40,294 bases of DNA, taken from the NCBI RefSeq assembly GCF_009905545.1, contig NZ_JAAALB010000051.1, positions 1-40,294 on the forward strand, given 5' to 3'. The notes below the pieces were generated by a model. That model was not told the DNA's origin and did not search any database. It saw nothing but the letters and a program-made list of their open reading frames with translations. The stretch comes from Cellulophaga sp. BC115SP (lineage in GTDB: Bacteria; Bacteroidota; Bacteroidia; Cytophagales; Spirosomataceae). Made by a program: the position numbers and the translations under genes. This document shows positions 7,959 to 16,910 of this stretch, piece after piece; positions within the stretch are counted from its first letter, which is position 1; every line of letters begins with the position of its first letter.

Positions 7959-9515
7959 TTATAATGGAATATTTCCGTGCTTTTTGCGTGGTAGATTCGC
8001 TACTTTATTTTCCAACATTTTGAATGAGCGAATCAATTTTTGACGAGTATCTGAAGGTAAAATTACTTCGTCGATATAGCCACGGTGTGCAGCACGATAT
8101 GGGTTAGCAAATTTCTCTGTATATTCGTCTACTTTTTCTTGAAGTTTTTCTTCTGGATTTTCGGCAACTGCAATTTCCTTTTTGAAAATAATTTCGGCAG
8201 CACCTTTAGCGCCCATTACCGCGATTTCGGCGGTTGGCCATGCAAAATTCATGTCTGCACCAATATGTTTCGAGTTCATTACATCATACGCACCACCATA
8301 AGCTTTACGGGTAATTACAGTGATACGTGGCACTGTAGCCTCGCAGAAAGCATAAAGTAATTTTGCTCCATGATTAATAATTCCGCCCCACTCCTGATTG
8401 GTACCTGGCATAAAGCCTGGGACGTCTTCAAGTACTAGTAATGGAATATTGAAGCAGTCACAGAAACGAACAAAACGAGCTGCTTTCATACTTGCCTGAA
8501 TATCTAACACACCTGCCATGACAGCTGGTTGATTGGCAACAATACCGATACTACGACCAGCAATACGAGCAAATCCCACCACGATATTTTCTGCGTAATT
8601 TTTGTGTACCTCAAAGAAAGAATCGCTATCAACAATATGGTCGATAACTTCCTTCATATCATAAGGTTGATTGGGATTTTCAGGGATAATTTTATCTAAT
8701 TCTTTTCTGATTTCGCTGGCAGATTCATACGCTAGGGCAGGGGCTGTTTCTTCACAGTTTTGTGGAATATAAGAAAGCAAACGCTTGATGTCATTGATAC
8801 AGCTTACTTCGTTTGAGCATGAAAAGTGTGTGACCCCAGACTTCGTCGAATGCGTTGAAGCGCCTCCAAGTTCTTCAGATGTAACCACCTCATGCGTAAC
8901 TGTTTTAACAACGTTAGGTCCCGTTACAAACATATATGAGGTGTTTTCGACCATCATAATAAAGTCGGTAATAGCTGGAGAATACACCGCACCTCCTGCA
9001 CATGGCCCCATAATAGCCGAAATTTGTGGAATTACACCTGAGGCAAGGGTATTGCGGTAGAAAATATCTGCATATCCTGCCAATGACATTACGCCTTCTT
9101 GAATACGTGCACCTCCTGAGTCGTTTAAGCCAATTACAGGTGCGCCACTCTTCATGGCTAAATCCATGATTTTGCAGATTTTTTCGGCAAAGGTTTCTGA
9201 CAATGCACCACCAAATACAGTAAAGTCTTGAGCAAAAACATACACCAAACGACCATTGACAGTACCGTAGCCCGTTACAACGCCATCGCCTAGGTAATAT
9301 TCTTTTTCTAGACCAAAGTCTTTACAACGGTGCATGACAAATTTGCCAATTTCCTCAAAAGAACCTTCGTCCATCAACAAAGCAATACGCTCACGAGCTG
9401 TTAGTTTGCCTTTTTTATGTTGAGCTTCAATACGTTTTTCGCCACCTCCTAAAAGAGCTTCGGCGTTTTTACGCTCTAAAATTTCAAATTTCTCTTGGTT
9501 TGTCTTTACCTTCAT
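7959..9515 (-). CDS. Acyl-CoA carboxylase carboxyltransferase (beta) subunit, propionyl-CoA carboxylase type
   Basis: This 518-residue protein is a biotin-dependent carboxyltransferase that moves CO2 from carboxybiotin to an acyl-CoA, most likely propionyl-CoA to methylmalonyl-CoA. It has two crotonase-fold halves. The N half carries [18 protein letters not shown] and [12 protein letters not shown]; the C half carries [26 protein letters not shown] and GAKGAAEII. The length is usual for PccB/MmdA. The start was placed at the ATG on 9515 because a -7 box lies at 9549-9556; the in-frame start at 9551 would then lie before the transcript. No biotin carboxylase or biotin carrier gene is nearby, so the partner is encoded elsewhere. 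Methylcrotonyl-CoA carboxylase or decarboxylase beta chains look similar, so the substrate is not certain. Confidence 0.92.
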   Translation of the reverse strand: MKVKTNQEKFEILERKNAEALLGGGEKRIEAQHKKGKLTARERIALLMDEGSFEEIGKFVMHRCKDFGLEKEYYLGDGVVTGYGTVNGRLVYVFAQDFTVFGGALSETFAEKICKIMDLAMKSGAPVIGLNDSGGARIQEGVMSLAGYADIFYRNTLASGVIPQISAIMGPCAGGAVYSPAITDFIMMVENTSYMFVTGPNVVKTVTHEVVTSEELGGASTHSTKSGVTHFSCSNEVSCINDIKRLLSYIPQNCEETAPALAYESASEIRKELDKIIPENPNQPYDMKEVIDHIVDSDSFFEVHKNYAENIVVGFARIAGRSIGIVANQPAVMAGVLDIQASMKAARFVRFCDCFNIPLLVLEDVPGFMPGTNQEWGGIINHGAKLLYAFCEATVPRITVITRKAYGGAYDVMNSKHIGADMNFAWPTAEIAVMGAKGAAEIIFKKEIAVAENPEEKLQEKVDEYTEKFANPYRAAHRGYIDEVILPSDTRQKLIRSFKMLENKVANLPRKKHGNIPL

Positions 9516-9548
9516 GGTATTCCTATGGTATTTGTTTTGTATTTGTGT

Positions 9549-9556
9549 CAAATATA
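9549..9556 (-). promoter_or_regulatory. Bacteroidetes -7 box (TATATTTG) for the carboxylase gene
   Basis: Read on the minus strand the octamer is TATATTTG, an exact TAnnTTTG match about 34 bases before the chosen ATG. No clear -33 element is visible. Its position argues against the longer in-frame start at 9551. Confidence 0.45.
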
Positions 9557-9891
9557 AAGGGCAGAAATTAGATAACGTGTAAAATTGATATAGTTTATTT
9601 AAAATTGTATATTTTGAAGTTTTAATTTTGAATTATTTTGAGAAAACTCATGAAAAGTTATTACATAAAGGCATATCCCTTATTTGAACGGTACTAAGAA
9701 TCAGTAGAATACTCATCAAAGAAGGACGTAGATATATAGTAATTGAATCTTTTCTGTTACTCAATTACCAAAAAAGAATAAGATTTTAAAAACTAGTAGC
9801 GTTGTACTCTCTTTACTAAATGCGCTCTGGGAGCAGCGGATAACTCCGCATGCAAAATTCACAACTCGTATTTACTTATATTGAGAAATCC

Positions 9892-9899
9892 TATCTTTG
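9892..9899 (+). promoter_or_regulatory. Bacteroidetes -7 box (TATCTTTG) for porQ
   Basis: An exact TAnnTTTG octamer with a weak -33-like TTTA 17 bases upstream (9871-9874). Transcription would start near 9907, leaving a leader of roughly 85 bases before the porQ ATG. Confidence 0.45.
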
Positions 9900-9992
9900 T
9901 GCTTCATAAAGTAAGTGGAGGAGGTTTTTGATGATTGGCTTCATCATTTTGATAGAACAATAAAAAATAGCTTTGCCGTGTTTAGAGGGTAT

Positions 9993-11021
9993 ATGTTACA
10001 AACAATTACGAAGATAACCTTAAGCGTATTACTGACAGGAATAGGGATAGATGTTTTTGCCCAAAGTAATGACACGCAGGCCTATAGCTTTTTGAAGATA
10101 CCAACATCGCCCACAGTTGCTGCTTTGGGAGGTATTCAGAATAACCTGAAAGATGTCAATGGCTTTTTCCAAAATCCTGCACTTGTAGATTCTTCTCAAA
10201 AAGGTAAAATTTCTCTCAACTTTATGCCTTATTTTCAACAGTCAAAATTGCTTTCAGCTACGAGCAATTTTGCTGCATTCGGGCGTAGTTGGGGGATAGG
10301 AGTCCAGTATTTGGACTATGGGGATTTTGTTACAACTGACCCCCTTGGAACTCAACAAGGACAGTTCAAAGCCAATGATTTTGCGCTTAGTTTAGGAACA
10401 TCACAACAGCAGGGCAATATCCGTTTTGGTGCTAGTCTCAAGCTGGTGGGCTCTACCATCGAACAATATAACTCTACAGCTTTATTGGCAGATATTGGCG
10501 CTATTTTTATACATCCCAACCAAGAACTTTCATATTCTTTGGTTGTCAAAAATTTTGGTTTTGTGCTCAAAGATTATTCTCCTACGAGCGATAGTCAAGT
10601 GCCTTTGGATGTACAAATGGGGTTACATTTTAAACCTCTAAATATGCCTGCCAAGTTTTCGTTGATGGCACATCATCTTTACAAATATGACATAGCCTAC
10701 ACTAACCCCAACGTGGTAGTTACCGACCTGAATGGTAATATCATAAGCCAGAAAGCTGGTGTGGTTGATCAAGTAGCACGACATTTGGTGTTTGGGGTAG
10801 AGTTATTATTTAGCAAAAATCTTCAAGCACTCATCGGATATAACCACCTTCGTAACCGAGAATTAAGTTTGACAAAAGGTTCAAATTTTGGTGGCTTTTC
10901 GGTTGGTTTACGTTTCAAGACAAAATATCTTGAACTGTCCTATAGCTATTCGGGTTATCATGCTAGCGCTTCAGCCAATAGTTTTGGATTGATTTTAGAC
11001 TTGAAAAAAATAGTAAAATGA
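9993..11021 (+). CDS. porQ: Type IX secretion system protein PorQ
   Basis: The 342-residue protein resembles PorQ, an outer-membrane beta-barrel protein of the PorV/FadL-like group needed for type IX secretion. The mature N terminus begins with the family sequence AYSFLKIPTSPTVAALGG, followed by FQNPALVD. It ends in repeated amphipathic strands (VGLRFKTKYLELSYSYSGYH). A signal peptide of about 23 residues (MLQTITKITLSVLL...DVFAQ) fixes the start at 9993. A GTG at 9915 would add 26 residues before the signal peptide and is less likely. No other T9SS gene is nearby, which is usual because T9SS genes are scattered. Its presence implies that C-terminal-domain cargo is exported by this organism. 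Confidence 0.85.
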   Translation: MLQTITKITLSVLLTGIGIDVFAQSNDTQAYSFLKIPTSPTVAALGGIQNNLKDVNGFFQNPALVDSSQKGKISLNFMPYFQQSKLLSATSNFAAFGRSWGIGVQYLDYGDFVTTDPLGTQQGQFKANDFALSLGTSQQQGNIRFGASLKLVGSTIEQYNSTALLADIGAIFIHPNQELSYSLVVKNFGFVLKDYSPTSDSQVPLDVQMGLHFKPLNMPAKFSLMAHHLYKYDIAYTNPNVVVTDLNGNIISQKAGVVDQVARHLVFGVELLFSKNLQALIGYNHLRNRELSLTKGSNFGGFSVGLRFKTKYLELSYSYSGYHASASANSFGLILDLKKIVK

Positions 11022-11027
11022 TATTTC

Positions 11028-11059
11028 TCTTTGGGAAATCTTGTGATTGCGCCCAAAGA
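11028..11059 (+). terminator. Weak hairpin after porQ
   Basis: TCTTTGGG (11028-11035) pairs with CCCAAAGA (11052-11059), starting 7 bases after the porQ stop. No T-run follows, so it may only be an RNA-stabilising hairpin. Confidence 0.35.
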
Positions 11060-11168
11060 ATTCAATAAATTTACCGAAAATATACGTTAACTAATTTCCC
11101 TAACGAAAACCTTAGAATTACTTGAGTTTGCCTTATACTTACTGATGTAATTCTCACGATTGAAAAAT

Positions 11169-12566
11169 ATGAATATGACAAACTTAGATGTATTAACTCC
11201 AAAACAGATTGTAGAAGAGCTAGACAAGCATATTATTGGTCAGCACGATGCAAAGAAAAACGTTGCGATTGCCTTACGTAACCGTTGGAGAAGAATGAAT
11301 ACCCCTGCTGATATTCAAAAAGAGATTACACCTAATAATATTTTAATGATTGGTTCGACGGGTGTTGGTAAAACTGAAATTGCTCGTCGTTTGGCCAAAT
11401 TAGCGGATGCGCCATTTACCAAAGTGGAAGCTTCTAAATTTACTGAAGTTGGCTATGTCGGTCGCGATGTCGAATCAATGGTCAGAGACTTAGTCGAATC
11501 TTCGGTGCATTTGGTACAACTTTCCAAGAAAGAAGCCGTAAAAGACAAGGCTACCGAAGCTGTTGAAGAAATTATTTTGGAAGCACTTGTGCCAGCGATG
11601 CCAAAAGTTTCGAAAAAAGCTAAAGCAGAAGCTGCGGCCAATCCAGATGCTATGCCTGTTTCTGATGAGGAGTTGAATCATAAAACGAGAGAGTTATTCC
11701 GTGAAAAGTTACGTCGTGGCGAATTGGAGCATCGTAAGATAGAAATTGATGTGAAAGCCTCGAACTCTCCCAATATCGGTGTAATGGGTGGACCTATTGA
11801 CGAGATGTCCATGATGAATATTCAGGAGATGATAGGGGGAATGATTCCTAAAAAGCAAAAGAAAAGAAAACTTACGATAGCTGAAGCTCGCAAAATTTTG
11901 ATGGAAGAAGAATCGTCAAAATTGATTGATATGGACGAGGTAAAGGAAGAAGCCATTCGTAAAGCCGAAAATTTAGGGATTATTTTTATTGATGAAATTG
12001 ATAAAATTGCCTCTAATCGTAGTGGCGGAGGTGGTCCAGATGTAAGCCGTGAAGGTGTGCAACGTGACCTTTTGCCGATTGTGGAAGGTTCAACCGTAAA
12101 TACCAAATATGGCGTGATCAATACCGACCACGTTTTGTTTATTGCAGCTGGAGCTTTCCATGTGTCGAAGCCAAGTGATTTGATTCCTGAGTTACAAGGT
12201 CGTTTTCCTATTCGTGTCGAACTACAAAGTTTGAAAGAAGAGGATTTTTATAGAATCTTGAAAGAACCGAAGGGTGCATTGACAAAACAATATGAAGCTT
12301 TGCTAGCTTCTGAAAATGTTGAATTATCTTTCAATGACGATGCGCTTCAGGAAATTGCGAGTATAGCCTACAATGTCAATACCGAAGTCGAAAATATTGG
12401 TGCGCGTCGTTTGCAAACAGTTATGTCACATTTGCTTAATGATTTAATGTTTGATATTCCAGATGTAATTACGCCAAATGCTAAGGTTGTTGTTACGAAG
12501 GAATTGGTAAAAGAACGTTTAGGAGGATTGGTGAAAAATCGTGATTTAAGCCAGTTTATTTTATAA
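11169..12566 (+). CDS. hslU: ATP-dependent protease ATPase subunit HslU
   Basis: This is the AAA+ unfoldase that feeds substrates into the HslV peptidase. Visible features are the N-terminal TPKQIVEELDKHIIGQ, Walker A GSTGVGKT (about 62-69), the pore-loop region FTEVGYVGRDVESMVRDL, a charged inserted I-domain (about 130-245), Walker B IIFIDEIDKIA, the sensor-2 region GARRLQTVM, and the conserved C-terminal tail ending LSQFIL that docks into HslV. The 465-residue length is normal. Start choice: ATG codons at 11169 and 11175 are both possible, and a TTG at 11160 is in frame; 11169 is preferred. The hslV gene is not adjacent, unlike the hslVU order of many bacteria, so it must lie elsewhere. A strong terminator follows. 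Confidence 0.95.
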   Translation: MNMTNLDVLTPKQIVEELDKHIIGQHDAKKNVAIALRNRWRRMNTPADIQKEITPNNILMIGSTGVGKTEIARRLAKLADAPFTKVEASKFTEVGYVGRDVESMVRDLVESSVHLVQLSKKEAVKDKATEAVEEIILEALVPAMPKVSKKAKAEAAANPDAMPVSDEELNHKTRELFREKLRRGELEHRKIEIDVKASNSPNIGVMGGPIDEMSMMNIQEMIGGMIPKKQKKRKLTIAEARKILMEEESSKLIDMDEVKEEAIRKAENLGIIFIDEIDKIASNRSGGGGPDVSREGVQRDLLPIVEGSTVNTKYGVINTDHVLFIAAGAFHVSKPSDLIPELQGRFPIRVELQSLKEEDFYRILKEPKGALTKQYEALLASENVELSFNDDALQEIASIAYNVNTEVENIGARRLQTVMSHLLNDLMFDIPDVITPNAKVVVTKELVKERLGGLVKNRDLSQFIL

Positions 12567-12585
12567 ATTGTATTAGAATAATGAA

Positions 12586-12615
12586 AAAGCTCTCTAGCAA
12601 TAGAGGGCTTTTTTT
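12586..12615 (+). terminator. Rho-independent terminator after hslU
   Basis: GCTCTCTA (12589-12596) pairs with TAGAGGGC (12601-12608), including one G-U pair, around a GCAA tetraloop. Flanking A and T tracts extend the stem, and a run of seven T follows. It lies about 20 bases after the hslU stop codon. Confidence 0.85.
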
Positions 12616-12686
12616 ATGTAAATTGATAAATTTGCTAAAAGCTTCAGGCTTTTTTATTATCCAAACAAATACTAATTATAAATCTT

Positions 12687-15062
12687 ATGTTTAACTATGT
12701 ATTACCCAGAGGCTTAAAGGTTTTAGCTTTAAGTCTTTTGAGCATTAATTTACTTTTTGCTCAGACCAATCGCTCGTTACCTCGAAGCACTCCCGAAGCC
12801 GAAGGCGTTTCTTCCGAAGCCATCAATCAATTTATCGAAGCAGCTAGCAAAAGCAAACATGAGTTTCATAGCTTCATGTTATTGCGCCATGGTAAAGTGA
12901 TTTCAGAGGCTTGGTGGGCTCCATATCGTTCGGATTTGAAACATACCATGTATTCGGTTAGTAAAAGTTTTACAGCGACTGCTGTAGGATTTGCAGTAAG
13001 TGAAAAAAAGCTTTCTGTGAATGACCCTGTAATTTCATTTTTCCCAGAAGAAACACCTGCTCAACCTTCCGAGTTTTTAAAACAATTGAAGGTTAAAGAT
13101 TTGCTTTCGATGAGTGTAGGGCACAAAACTGACCCGACTTTTGAAATTGCGAGCAAGAATGAAAATTGGATAAAAGCTTTTTTGAATACACAAATTGTCA
13201 ACGAGCCAGGTACTAAGTTTTTATATAACTCGGCAGCAACTTATATGCTATCGGCGATTGTTCAGAAAGTTACGGGTCAAAAGATTTTGGACTATTTAAA
13301 ACCACGTTTGTTTGAACCACTGGGCGTAGAAGGAATCGATTGGGAGGTAGACCCACAAGGTATCAATGTAGGTGGTTGGGGTTTGCGTTTAAAGACGGAG
13401 GATATGGCCAAATTTGGGCAACTATTCCTCCAAAAAGGTGTTTGGAATGGCAAACAAATCTTGCCAAAAGCTTGGGTTGAGGAGGCTTCTACCATGAAAA
13501 TCATGCAAGATCCTTCAGCACCGCAGGATAAAAAAGATGCGAGCGATTGGTTACAGGGATATTGCTATCAAATGTGGCGTTGTCGAAACAATGCCTTTAG
13601 AGGTGATGGTGCCAATGGACAATTTATCATTGTTATGCCAGAACAAGATGCCGTTGTAATTATCACAGCTGAAGCGCCAGATATGCAATCTGAAATTAAT
13701 TTGGTTTGGGAATATCTTTTACCAGTACTCAAAACGCAAAAAGTACCTACCAATAAAGCTGCTTATGCAAAGTTGAAAAATACGATTCAAAGCCTCAGTT
13801 TACCAATTTCACAGCAACAGGTCAACTCTACGATTCAGGCGAATATTCAGGGAAAAACCTTTGCAATTACCGCTGGCGATGTAAGCTTTAAAAACATCAA
13901 ATTTGATTTTCAGGATGGTACTTGTGCTGTAAAAATAGGAACAGATACAGTAGCTCATGAACTAAAGTTTGGTTCAGGTAAATGGATTTTTGACCAAACT
14001 ACTAAGCGGGGTCCTTATTTGGTGGCTGGCGCAAAAGCTAACCGAACAGGTTTGCCTGCTTTTAAGATTGCAGGAAGCTATACTTGGCAAGACAATAATA
14101 CCTTAATCCTCACTTTGCGCTATATCGAAAGTCCACATACCGAAACCATTGTTTGCAAGTTTGATGGCGATAAGGTATCAGTTGATTTTCAGAATATTTT
14201 TAATCAGAATACAAAGCGAACACTATTCAAAGGTATTCAGACGGTTTCTCGTACAAATGCTCCCAAATTAATCATTCGTGGCGACGATATGGGATATTCA
14301 CATTCAGGAAATGATGCTTTGATTCAATCATATCGTAACGGTATCGAAACTTCTATTGAGGTGATTGTGCCATCGCCTTGGTTTCCTGAAGCAGTAAAAT
14401 TGTTGAAGGATAATCCAAATATTGATGTCGGTTTACACTTTGCTATTACTAGCGAGTGGGATAATGTAAAATGGCGACCGCTCACGGATTGTCCTAGTCT
14501 CAAAAATGCCGATGGTTATTTTTATCCCATGCTTTTTCATAACAAAAATTACCCTAAACAAGCGGTAATGGATCAAGATTGGAAAGTGGAGGATATTGAG
14601 AAAGAGCTTCATGCTCAAATCAAAATGGCTTTGAAGTATATCCCAAGACTGAGTCATGTTTCAGGACACATGTTTAGTTTGGGTTTTGCTCCAGAGGTAA
14701 AAGAAATGGCAAAACGAGTATCCAAACAATATAATTTGCCTATGGTTGATACAGATGGGACGCAGGATTATAAGATAAATTATACAGGTTTTGATGCAAG
14801 AGGCTTGAATACACAACAAAAAATAAAGGCATTTATCGAAATGTTTGACAAACTCGAAGATGGAAAAACGTATGTATTTGTAGAGCACCCAGGACTAGAT
14901 AATCATGAATTACGCGCTATTTCGCACATTGGTTACGAAGACGTAGCCGAAGGACGTCAGGACGTAACGACTATTTTTACTAGCGAAGAAGTACGAGAAG
15001 CAGTTGTAAAAAAAGGAATAGATCTTGTGAGCTATAAGGAAGTATTACAAAAATTGAAATAG
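12687..15062 (+). CDS. Exported fusion: class C beta-lactamase-like serine hydrolase + YdjC-type deacetylase
   Basis: The 791-residue protein begins with a signal peptide (about 1-25, ending LLFAQ). Residues about 32-350 form a serine beta-lactamase/esterase (beta-lactamase-related) domain with the catalytic tetrad SVSK (Ser90, Lys93) and YNS (Tyr180). Residues about 370-510 form a beta-rich linker without an assigned family. Residues about 525-790 resemble YdjC/ChbG deacetylases: the metal-site Asp pair in RGDDMGYS (533-534), then NIDVGLHFAITSEW and LSHVSGHM, which carry histidines. Members of the second family remove acetyl groups from oligosaccharides such as chitobiose. The fusion implies periplasmic or surface processing of an acylated or acetylated glycan; the substrate is not known. 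Its stop codon lies inside a 25-bp inverted repeat. Confidence 0.85.
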   Translation: MFNYVLPRGLKVLALSLLSINLLFAQTNRSLPRSTPEAEGVSSEAINQFIEAASKSKHEFHSFMLLRHGKVISEAWWAPYRSDLKHTMYSVSKSFTATAVGFAVSEKKLSVNDPVISFFPEETPAQPSEFLKQLKVKDLLSMSVGHKTDPTFEIASKNENWIKAFLNTQIVNEPGTKFLYNSAATYMLSAIVQKVTGQKILDYLKPRLFEPLGVEGIDWEVDPQGINVGGWGLRLKTEDMAKFGQLFLQKGVWNGKQILPKAWVEEASTMKIMQDPSAPQDKKDASDWLQGYCYQMWRCRNNAFRGDGANGQFIIVMPEQDAVVIITAEAPDMQSEINLVWEYLLPVLKTQKVPTNKAAYAKLKNTIQSLSLPISQQQVNSTIQANIQGKTFAITAGDVSFKNIKFDFQDGTCAVKIGTDTVAHELKFGSGKWIFDQTTKRGPYLVAGAKANRTGLPAFKIAGSYTWQDNNTLILTLRYIESPHTETIVCKFDGDKVSVDFQNIFNQNTKRTLFKGIQTVSRTNAPKLIIRGDDMGYSHSGNDALIQSYRNGIETSIEVIVPSPWFPEAVKLLKDNPNIDVGLHFAITSEWDNVKWRPLTDCPSLKNADGYFYPMLFHNKNYPKQAVMDQDWKVEDIEKELHAQIKMALKYIPRLSHVSGHMFSLGFAPEVKEMAKRVSKQYNLPMVDTDGTQDYKINYTGFDARGLNTQQKIKAFIEMFDKLEDGKTYVFVEHPGLDNHELRAISHIGYEDVAEGRQDVTTIFTSEEVREAVVKKGIDLVSYKEVLQKLK

Positions 15063-15180
15063 AATTTAAGTTGTGTGCTTTAGGCACCAGGCAAAAGTCA
15101 CTAGGCAAAGAGTTTTAAAATGTTTTTAACAACTAAAGACATACTTTTTCCCAAAGCCTAAAGCACAAATTAAATTCTAT
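15059..15180. repeat. 25-bp inverted repeat spanning the fusion gene's stop codon
   Basis: The left arm 15059-15083 (starts ATAGAATTTAAG, ends GCTTTAGGC) pairs with the right arm 15156-15180 at 24 of 25 positions, with 72 bases between. The stop codon TAG of the upstream gene is within the left arm. The loop contains degenerate AGGCAAAAGTCACTAGGCAAAG direct repeats. It sits between convergent genes. It could be a 3'-end stabilising or terminating structure, or the remains of a small mobile repeat; no transposase is present. Confidence 0.7.
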
Positions 15181-15194
15181 TTTGCGTACTAACC

Positions 15195-15267
15195 TACACT
15201 TCCGAAATCCAACATCCGATATCCGAAAGAACCTTTTTTAAAATCCTTCATATAATCCTAATTCTCA
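15195..15267. repeat. Dispersed intergenic repeat, copy 1
   Basis: Bases 15195-15228 match 28856-28889 at 33 of 34 positions. The core consists of TCCGAAATCC / AACATCCGAT / ATCCGAAA, itself a degenerate repeat of an ATCCGA-like word. Both copies are followed 27-28 bases later by TCCTAATTCTCA (here 15256-15267), which overlaps the rpoN stop codon. Both copies lie between convergent genes. Confidence 0.75.
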
Positions 15268-16671
15268 TAATATTTTCCGTAACTGAGCGGGTAATATACC
15301 TAATTGTTCTCTGTATTTGGCGACTGTTCTTCGGGCAGTTGGAAAACCTTTTTCTTTCAATATATCCGTTATTTGCGAATCGCTGAGAGGAACTTTAGCG
15401 TTTTCGCTCGTAACTATTTCTTTTATCACCTGTTGAATAGATTTGTTGGATACCCAATTGCCATCCTCTTTTTGTGTAGCTTCCGAAAATAAATCCTTTA
15501 AATGTATTAACCCGAAAGGAGTTTGCGCATACTTTCCACTTGTAACCCTCGAAACGGTTGCAATATCCATATCAATAATGTGAGCAACATCTTTCAAAAT
15601 CATAGGCTTAAGCAACTGAACATCTCCCGATTGAAAATATTCTTTTTGTAACCTAAGAATAGTTTTAATGACTTTCTGCATCGTTTTTTCTCGTTGCTCA
15701 ATTGCCTGAATAAGCCACTCAGCTTGGGTAACCTTTTGCTGAATAAAAGAAGAAGCATTTTTAGAAAATTGCTGTTTAAGATTGTTAGCAACAGGCTCAT
15801 TAATTTTGATTTTTGGGAGCGAACTAGAATTCAAACTTGCTTCTAACTGATTCATTCCCTGAATAATAATATAGTCGGGCACGACATACTCTTGTAAAGA
15901 ATGCGTAAGAGGTTTGGCGTGAAGTGGATGCACATTTAGCGATAAAATAAGTTTCAGTACCGCCTGTAATTCTTCTTCACTCAGTGCCAACTCGCGCATG
16001 ATTTTATCAAATTGCTTATTAGCAAATTCTTGAAAATATCGAGCAATTATCACTTTTGACTTTTCTGCAAGCGAAGAAAAATTGTTTTTAAGCTGGAAAA
16101 ATAAATATGAGGCAGGGTTTTTGCTTGCTAAACCTTGTGGCTCTAGTTGCTGAATAAGTAGAATGGCATCATTTACTTCAGATTCTTCTACGAAGGTATT
16201 ATGAGCAAAAGATATGTCGTCAGCTAAATCTTCAGGTTCGTAAGGTAAAAAGCCATGTTCGTCTAATGAATGTATGATATATCGACAAATTTCTGCTTGT
16301 TTGTGAGAAATACTTAAATGATGAATTTGCTCTAAGACTTCGTCGAGTAGAGAGGTGTCTTGTCGAAGTTGAAGCGTCTCGAAAGATGTACCAGAATTTA
16401 TTTCGGTAAAACTATAGTTTGAACTACCTTCTTCGTCGATTTCGTCCCAATCTTTAAAATTGGAATTTTCCGACAATGAAGAAGCGTTTAAGACATCATC
16501 ATCAAATTCATTATTAGTTTTTTCTTCTAGTTCTAACAAAGGGTTTTCGGTAAGTACCTCTTCTATTTTAGTATGAAGTTCGAGTGTAGAATATTGAAGA
16601 AAATTAAGCCATTGAATTTGTTTAGACGATATTTTAAGTTGTTGTTTGGTATTTTGTGTTAGGTTCAGCAT
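15265..16671 (-). CDS. rpoN: RNA polymerase sigma-54 factor (RpoN)
   Basis: The 468-residue protein is full length for RpoN. Region I (about 1-50) is the glutamine- and leucine-rich activator-interacting segment, with SSKQIQWLNFLQYSTLEL and LTENPLLELEE. An acidic region II follows (about 52-95), then the core-binding domain. The C-terminal DNA-binding domain contains the helix-turn-helix around DMDIATVSRVTSGKY and the RpoN box ARRTVAKYR (about 446-454), ending LPAQLRKIL. It recognises -24/-12 promoters and needs an NtrC-type activator such as the one encoded at 5043-6449. It appears to be a single-gene unit. Its 3' end overlaps the tail of a dispersed repeat, which supplies its stop codon. 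Confidence 0.96.
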   Translation of the reverse strand: MLNLTQNTKQQLKISSKQIQWLNFLQYSTLELHTKIEEVLTENPLLELEEKTNNEFDDDVLNASSLSENSNFKDWDEIDEEGSSNYSFTEINSGTSFETLQLRQDTSLLDEVLEQIHHLSISHKQAEICRYIIHSLDEHGFLPYEPEDLADDISFAHNTFVEESEVNDAILLIQQLEPQGLASKNPASYLFFQLKNNFSSLAEKSKVIIARYFQEFANKQFDKIMRELALSEEELQAVLKLILSLNVHPLHAKPLTHSLQEYVVPDYIIIQGMNQLEASLNSSSLPKIKINEPVANNLKQQFSKNASSFIQQKVTQAEWLIQAIEQREKTMQKVIKTILRLQKEYFQSGDVQLLKPMILKDVAHIIDMDIATVSRVTSGKYAQTPFGLIHLKDLFSEATQKEDGNWVSNKSIQQVIKEIVTSENAKVPLSDSQITDILKEKGFPTARRTVAKYREQLGILPAQLRKIL

Positions 16672-16831
16672 ATTTTCATGTATAACATATCAGTGTGTAA
16701 TAGTTATTTCAAAGAAAGCACCGAATTTTAAAAAAATATAAAAAAAAAGTGAAATTCCGACGAATATCGGACATATAGGAATAAACCGTAAAAAAAGGCT
16801 TAGATATTGATGAAAAATCTCCGAAAGCCTG

Positions 16832-16839
16832 TAAGTTTG
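16832..16839 (+). promoter_or_regulatory. Bacteroidetes -7 box (TAAGTTTG) for the CHASE3-like kinase operon
   Basis: An exact TAnnTTTG octamer lies about 72 bases before the kinase ATG, with ATTG 22 bases upstream (16806-16809) as a possible -33 element. A small AGAGAAATCTCT hairpin follows near 16862 in the would-be leader. Confidence 0.4.
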
Positions 16840-16910
16840 TATCACAGCTAATTTGTTATTATAGAGAAATCTCTACATTCTGTAGAAAACTTACCACATT
16901 ACTTTTATTC

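Larger units (their letters stand above)
9516..9992. other. Divergent intergenic region between carboxylase gene and porQ
   Basis: About 480 bases without a supported gene. It holds a minus-strand -7 box near the carboxylase gene and a plus-strand -7 box near porQ. In the middle lies an 8-bp perfect inverted repeat, GTAATTGA at 9739-9746 and TCAATTAC at 9761-9768, of unknown role. A small GCGGA-TAAC-TCCGC palindrome lies at 9836-9849. Confidence 0.5.

Noticed and set aside
9915-9992. GTG-initiated N-terminal extension of porQ
   Set aside because: It would place 26 residues before a normal signal peptide and would start within a few bases of the predicted transcription start.
11160-11168. TTG start for hslU nine bases upstream of the chosen ATG
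   Set aside because: Two ATG codons follow immediately and the family N terminus begins after them; a TTG start is unnecessary.
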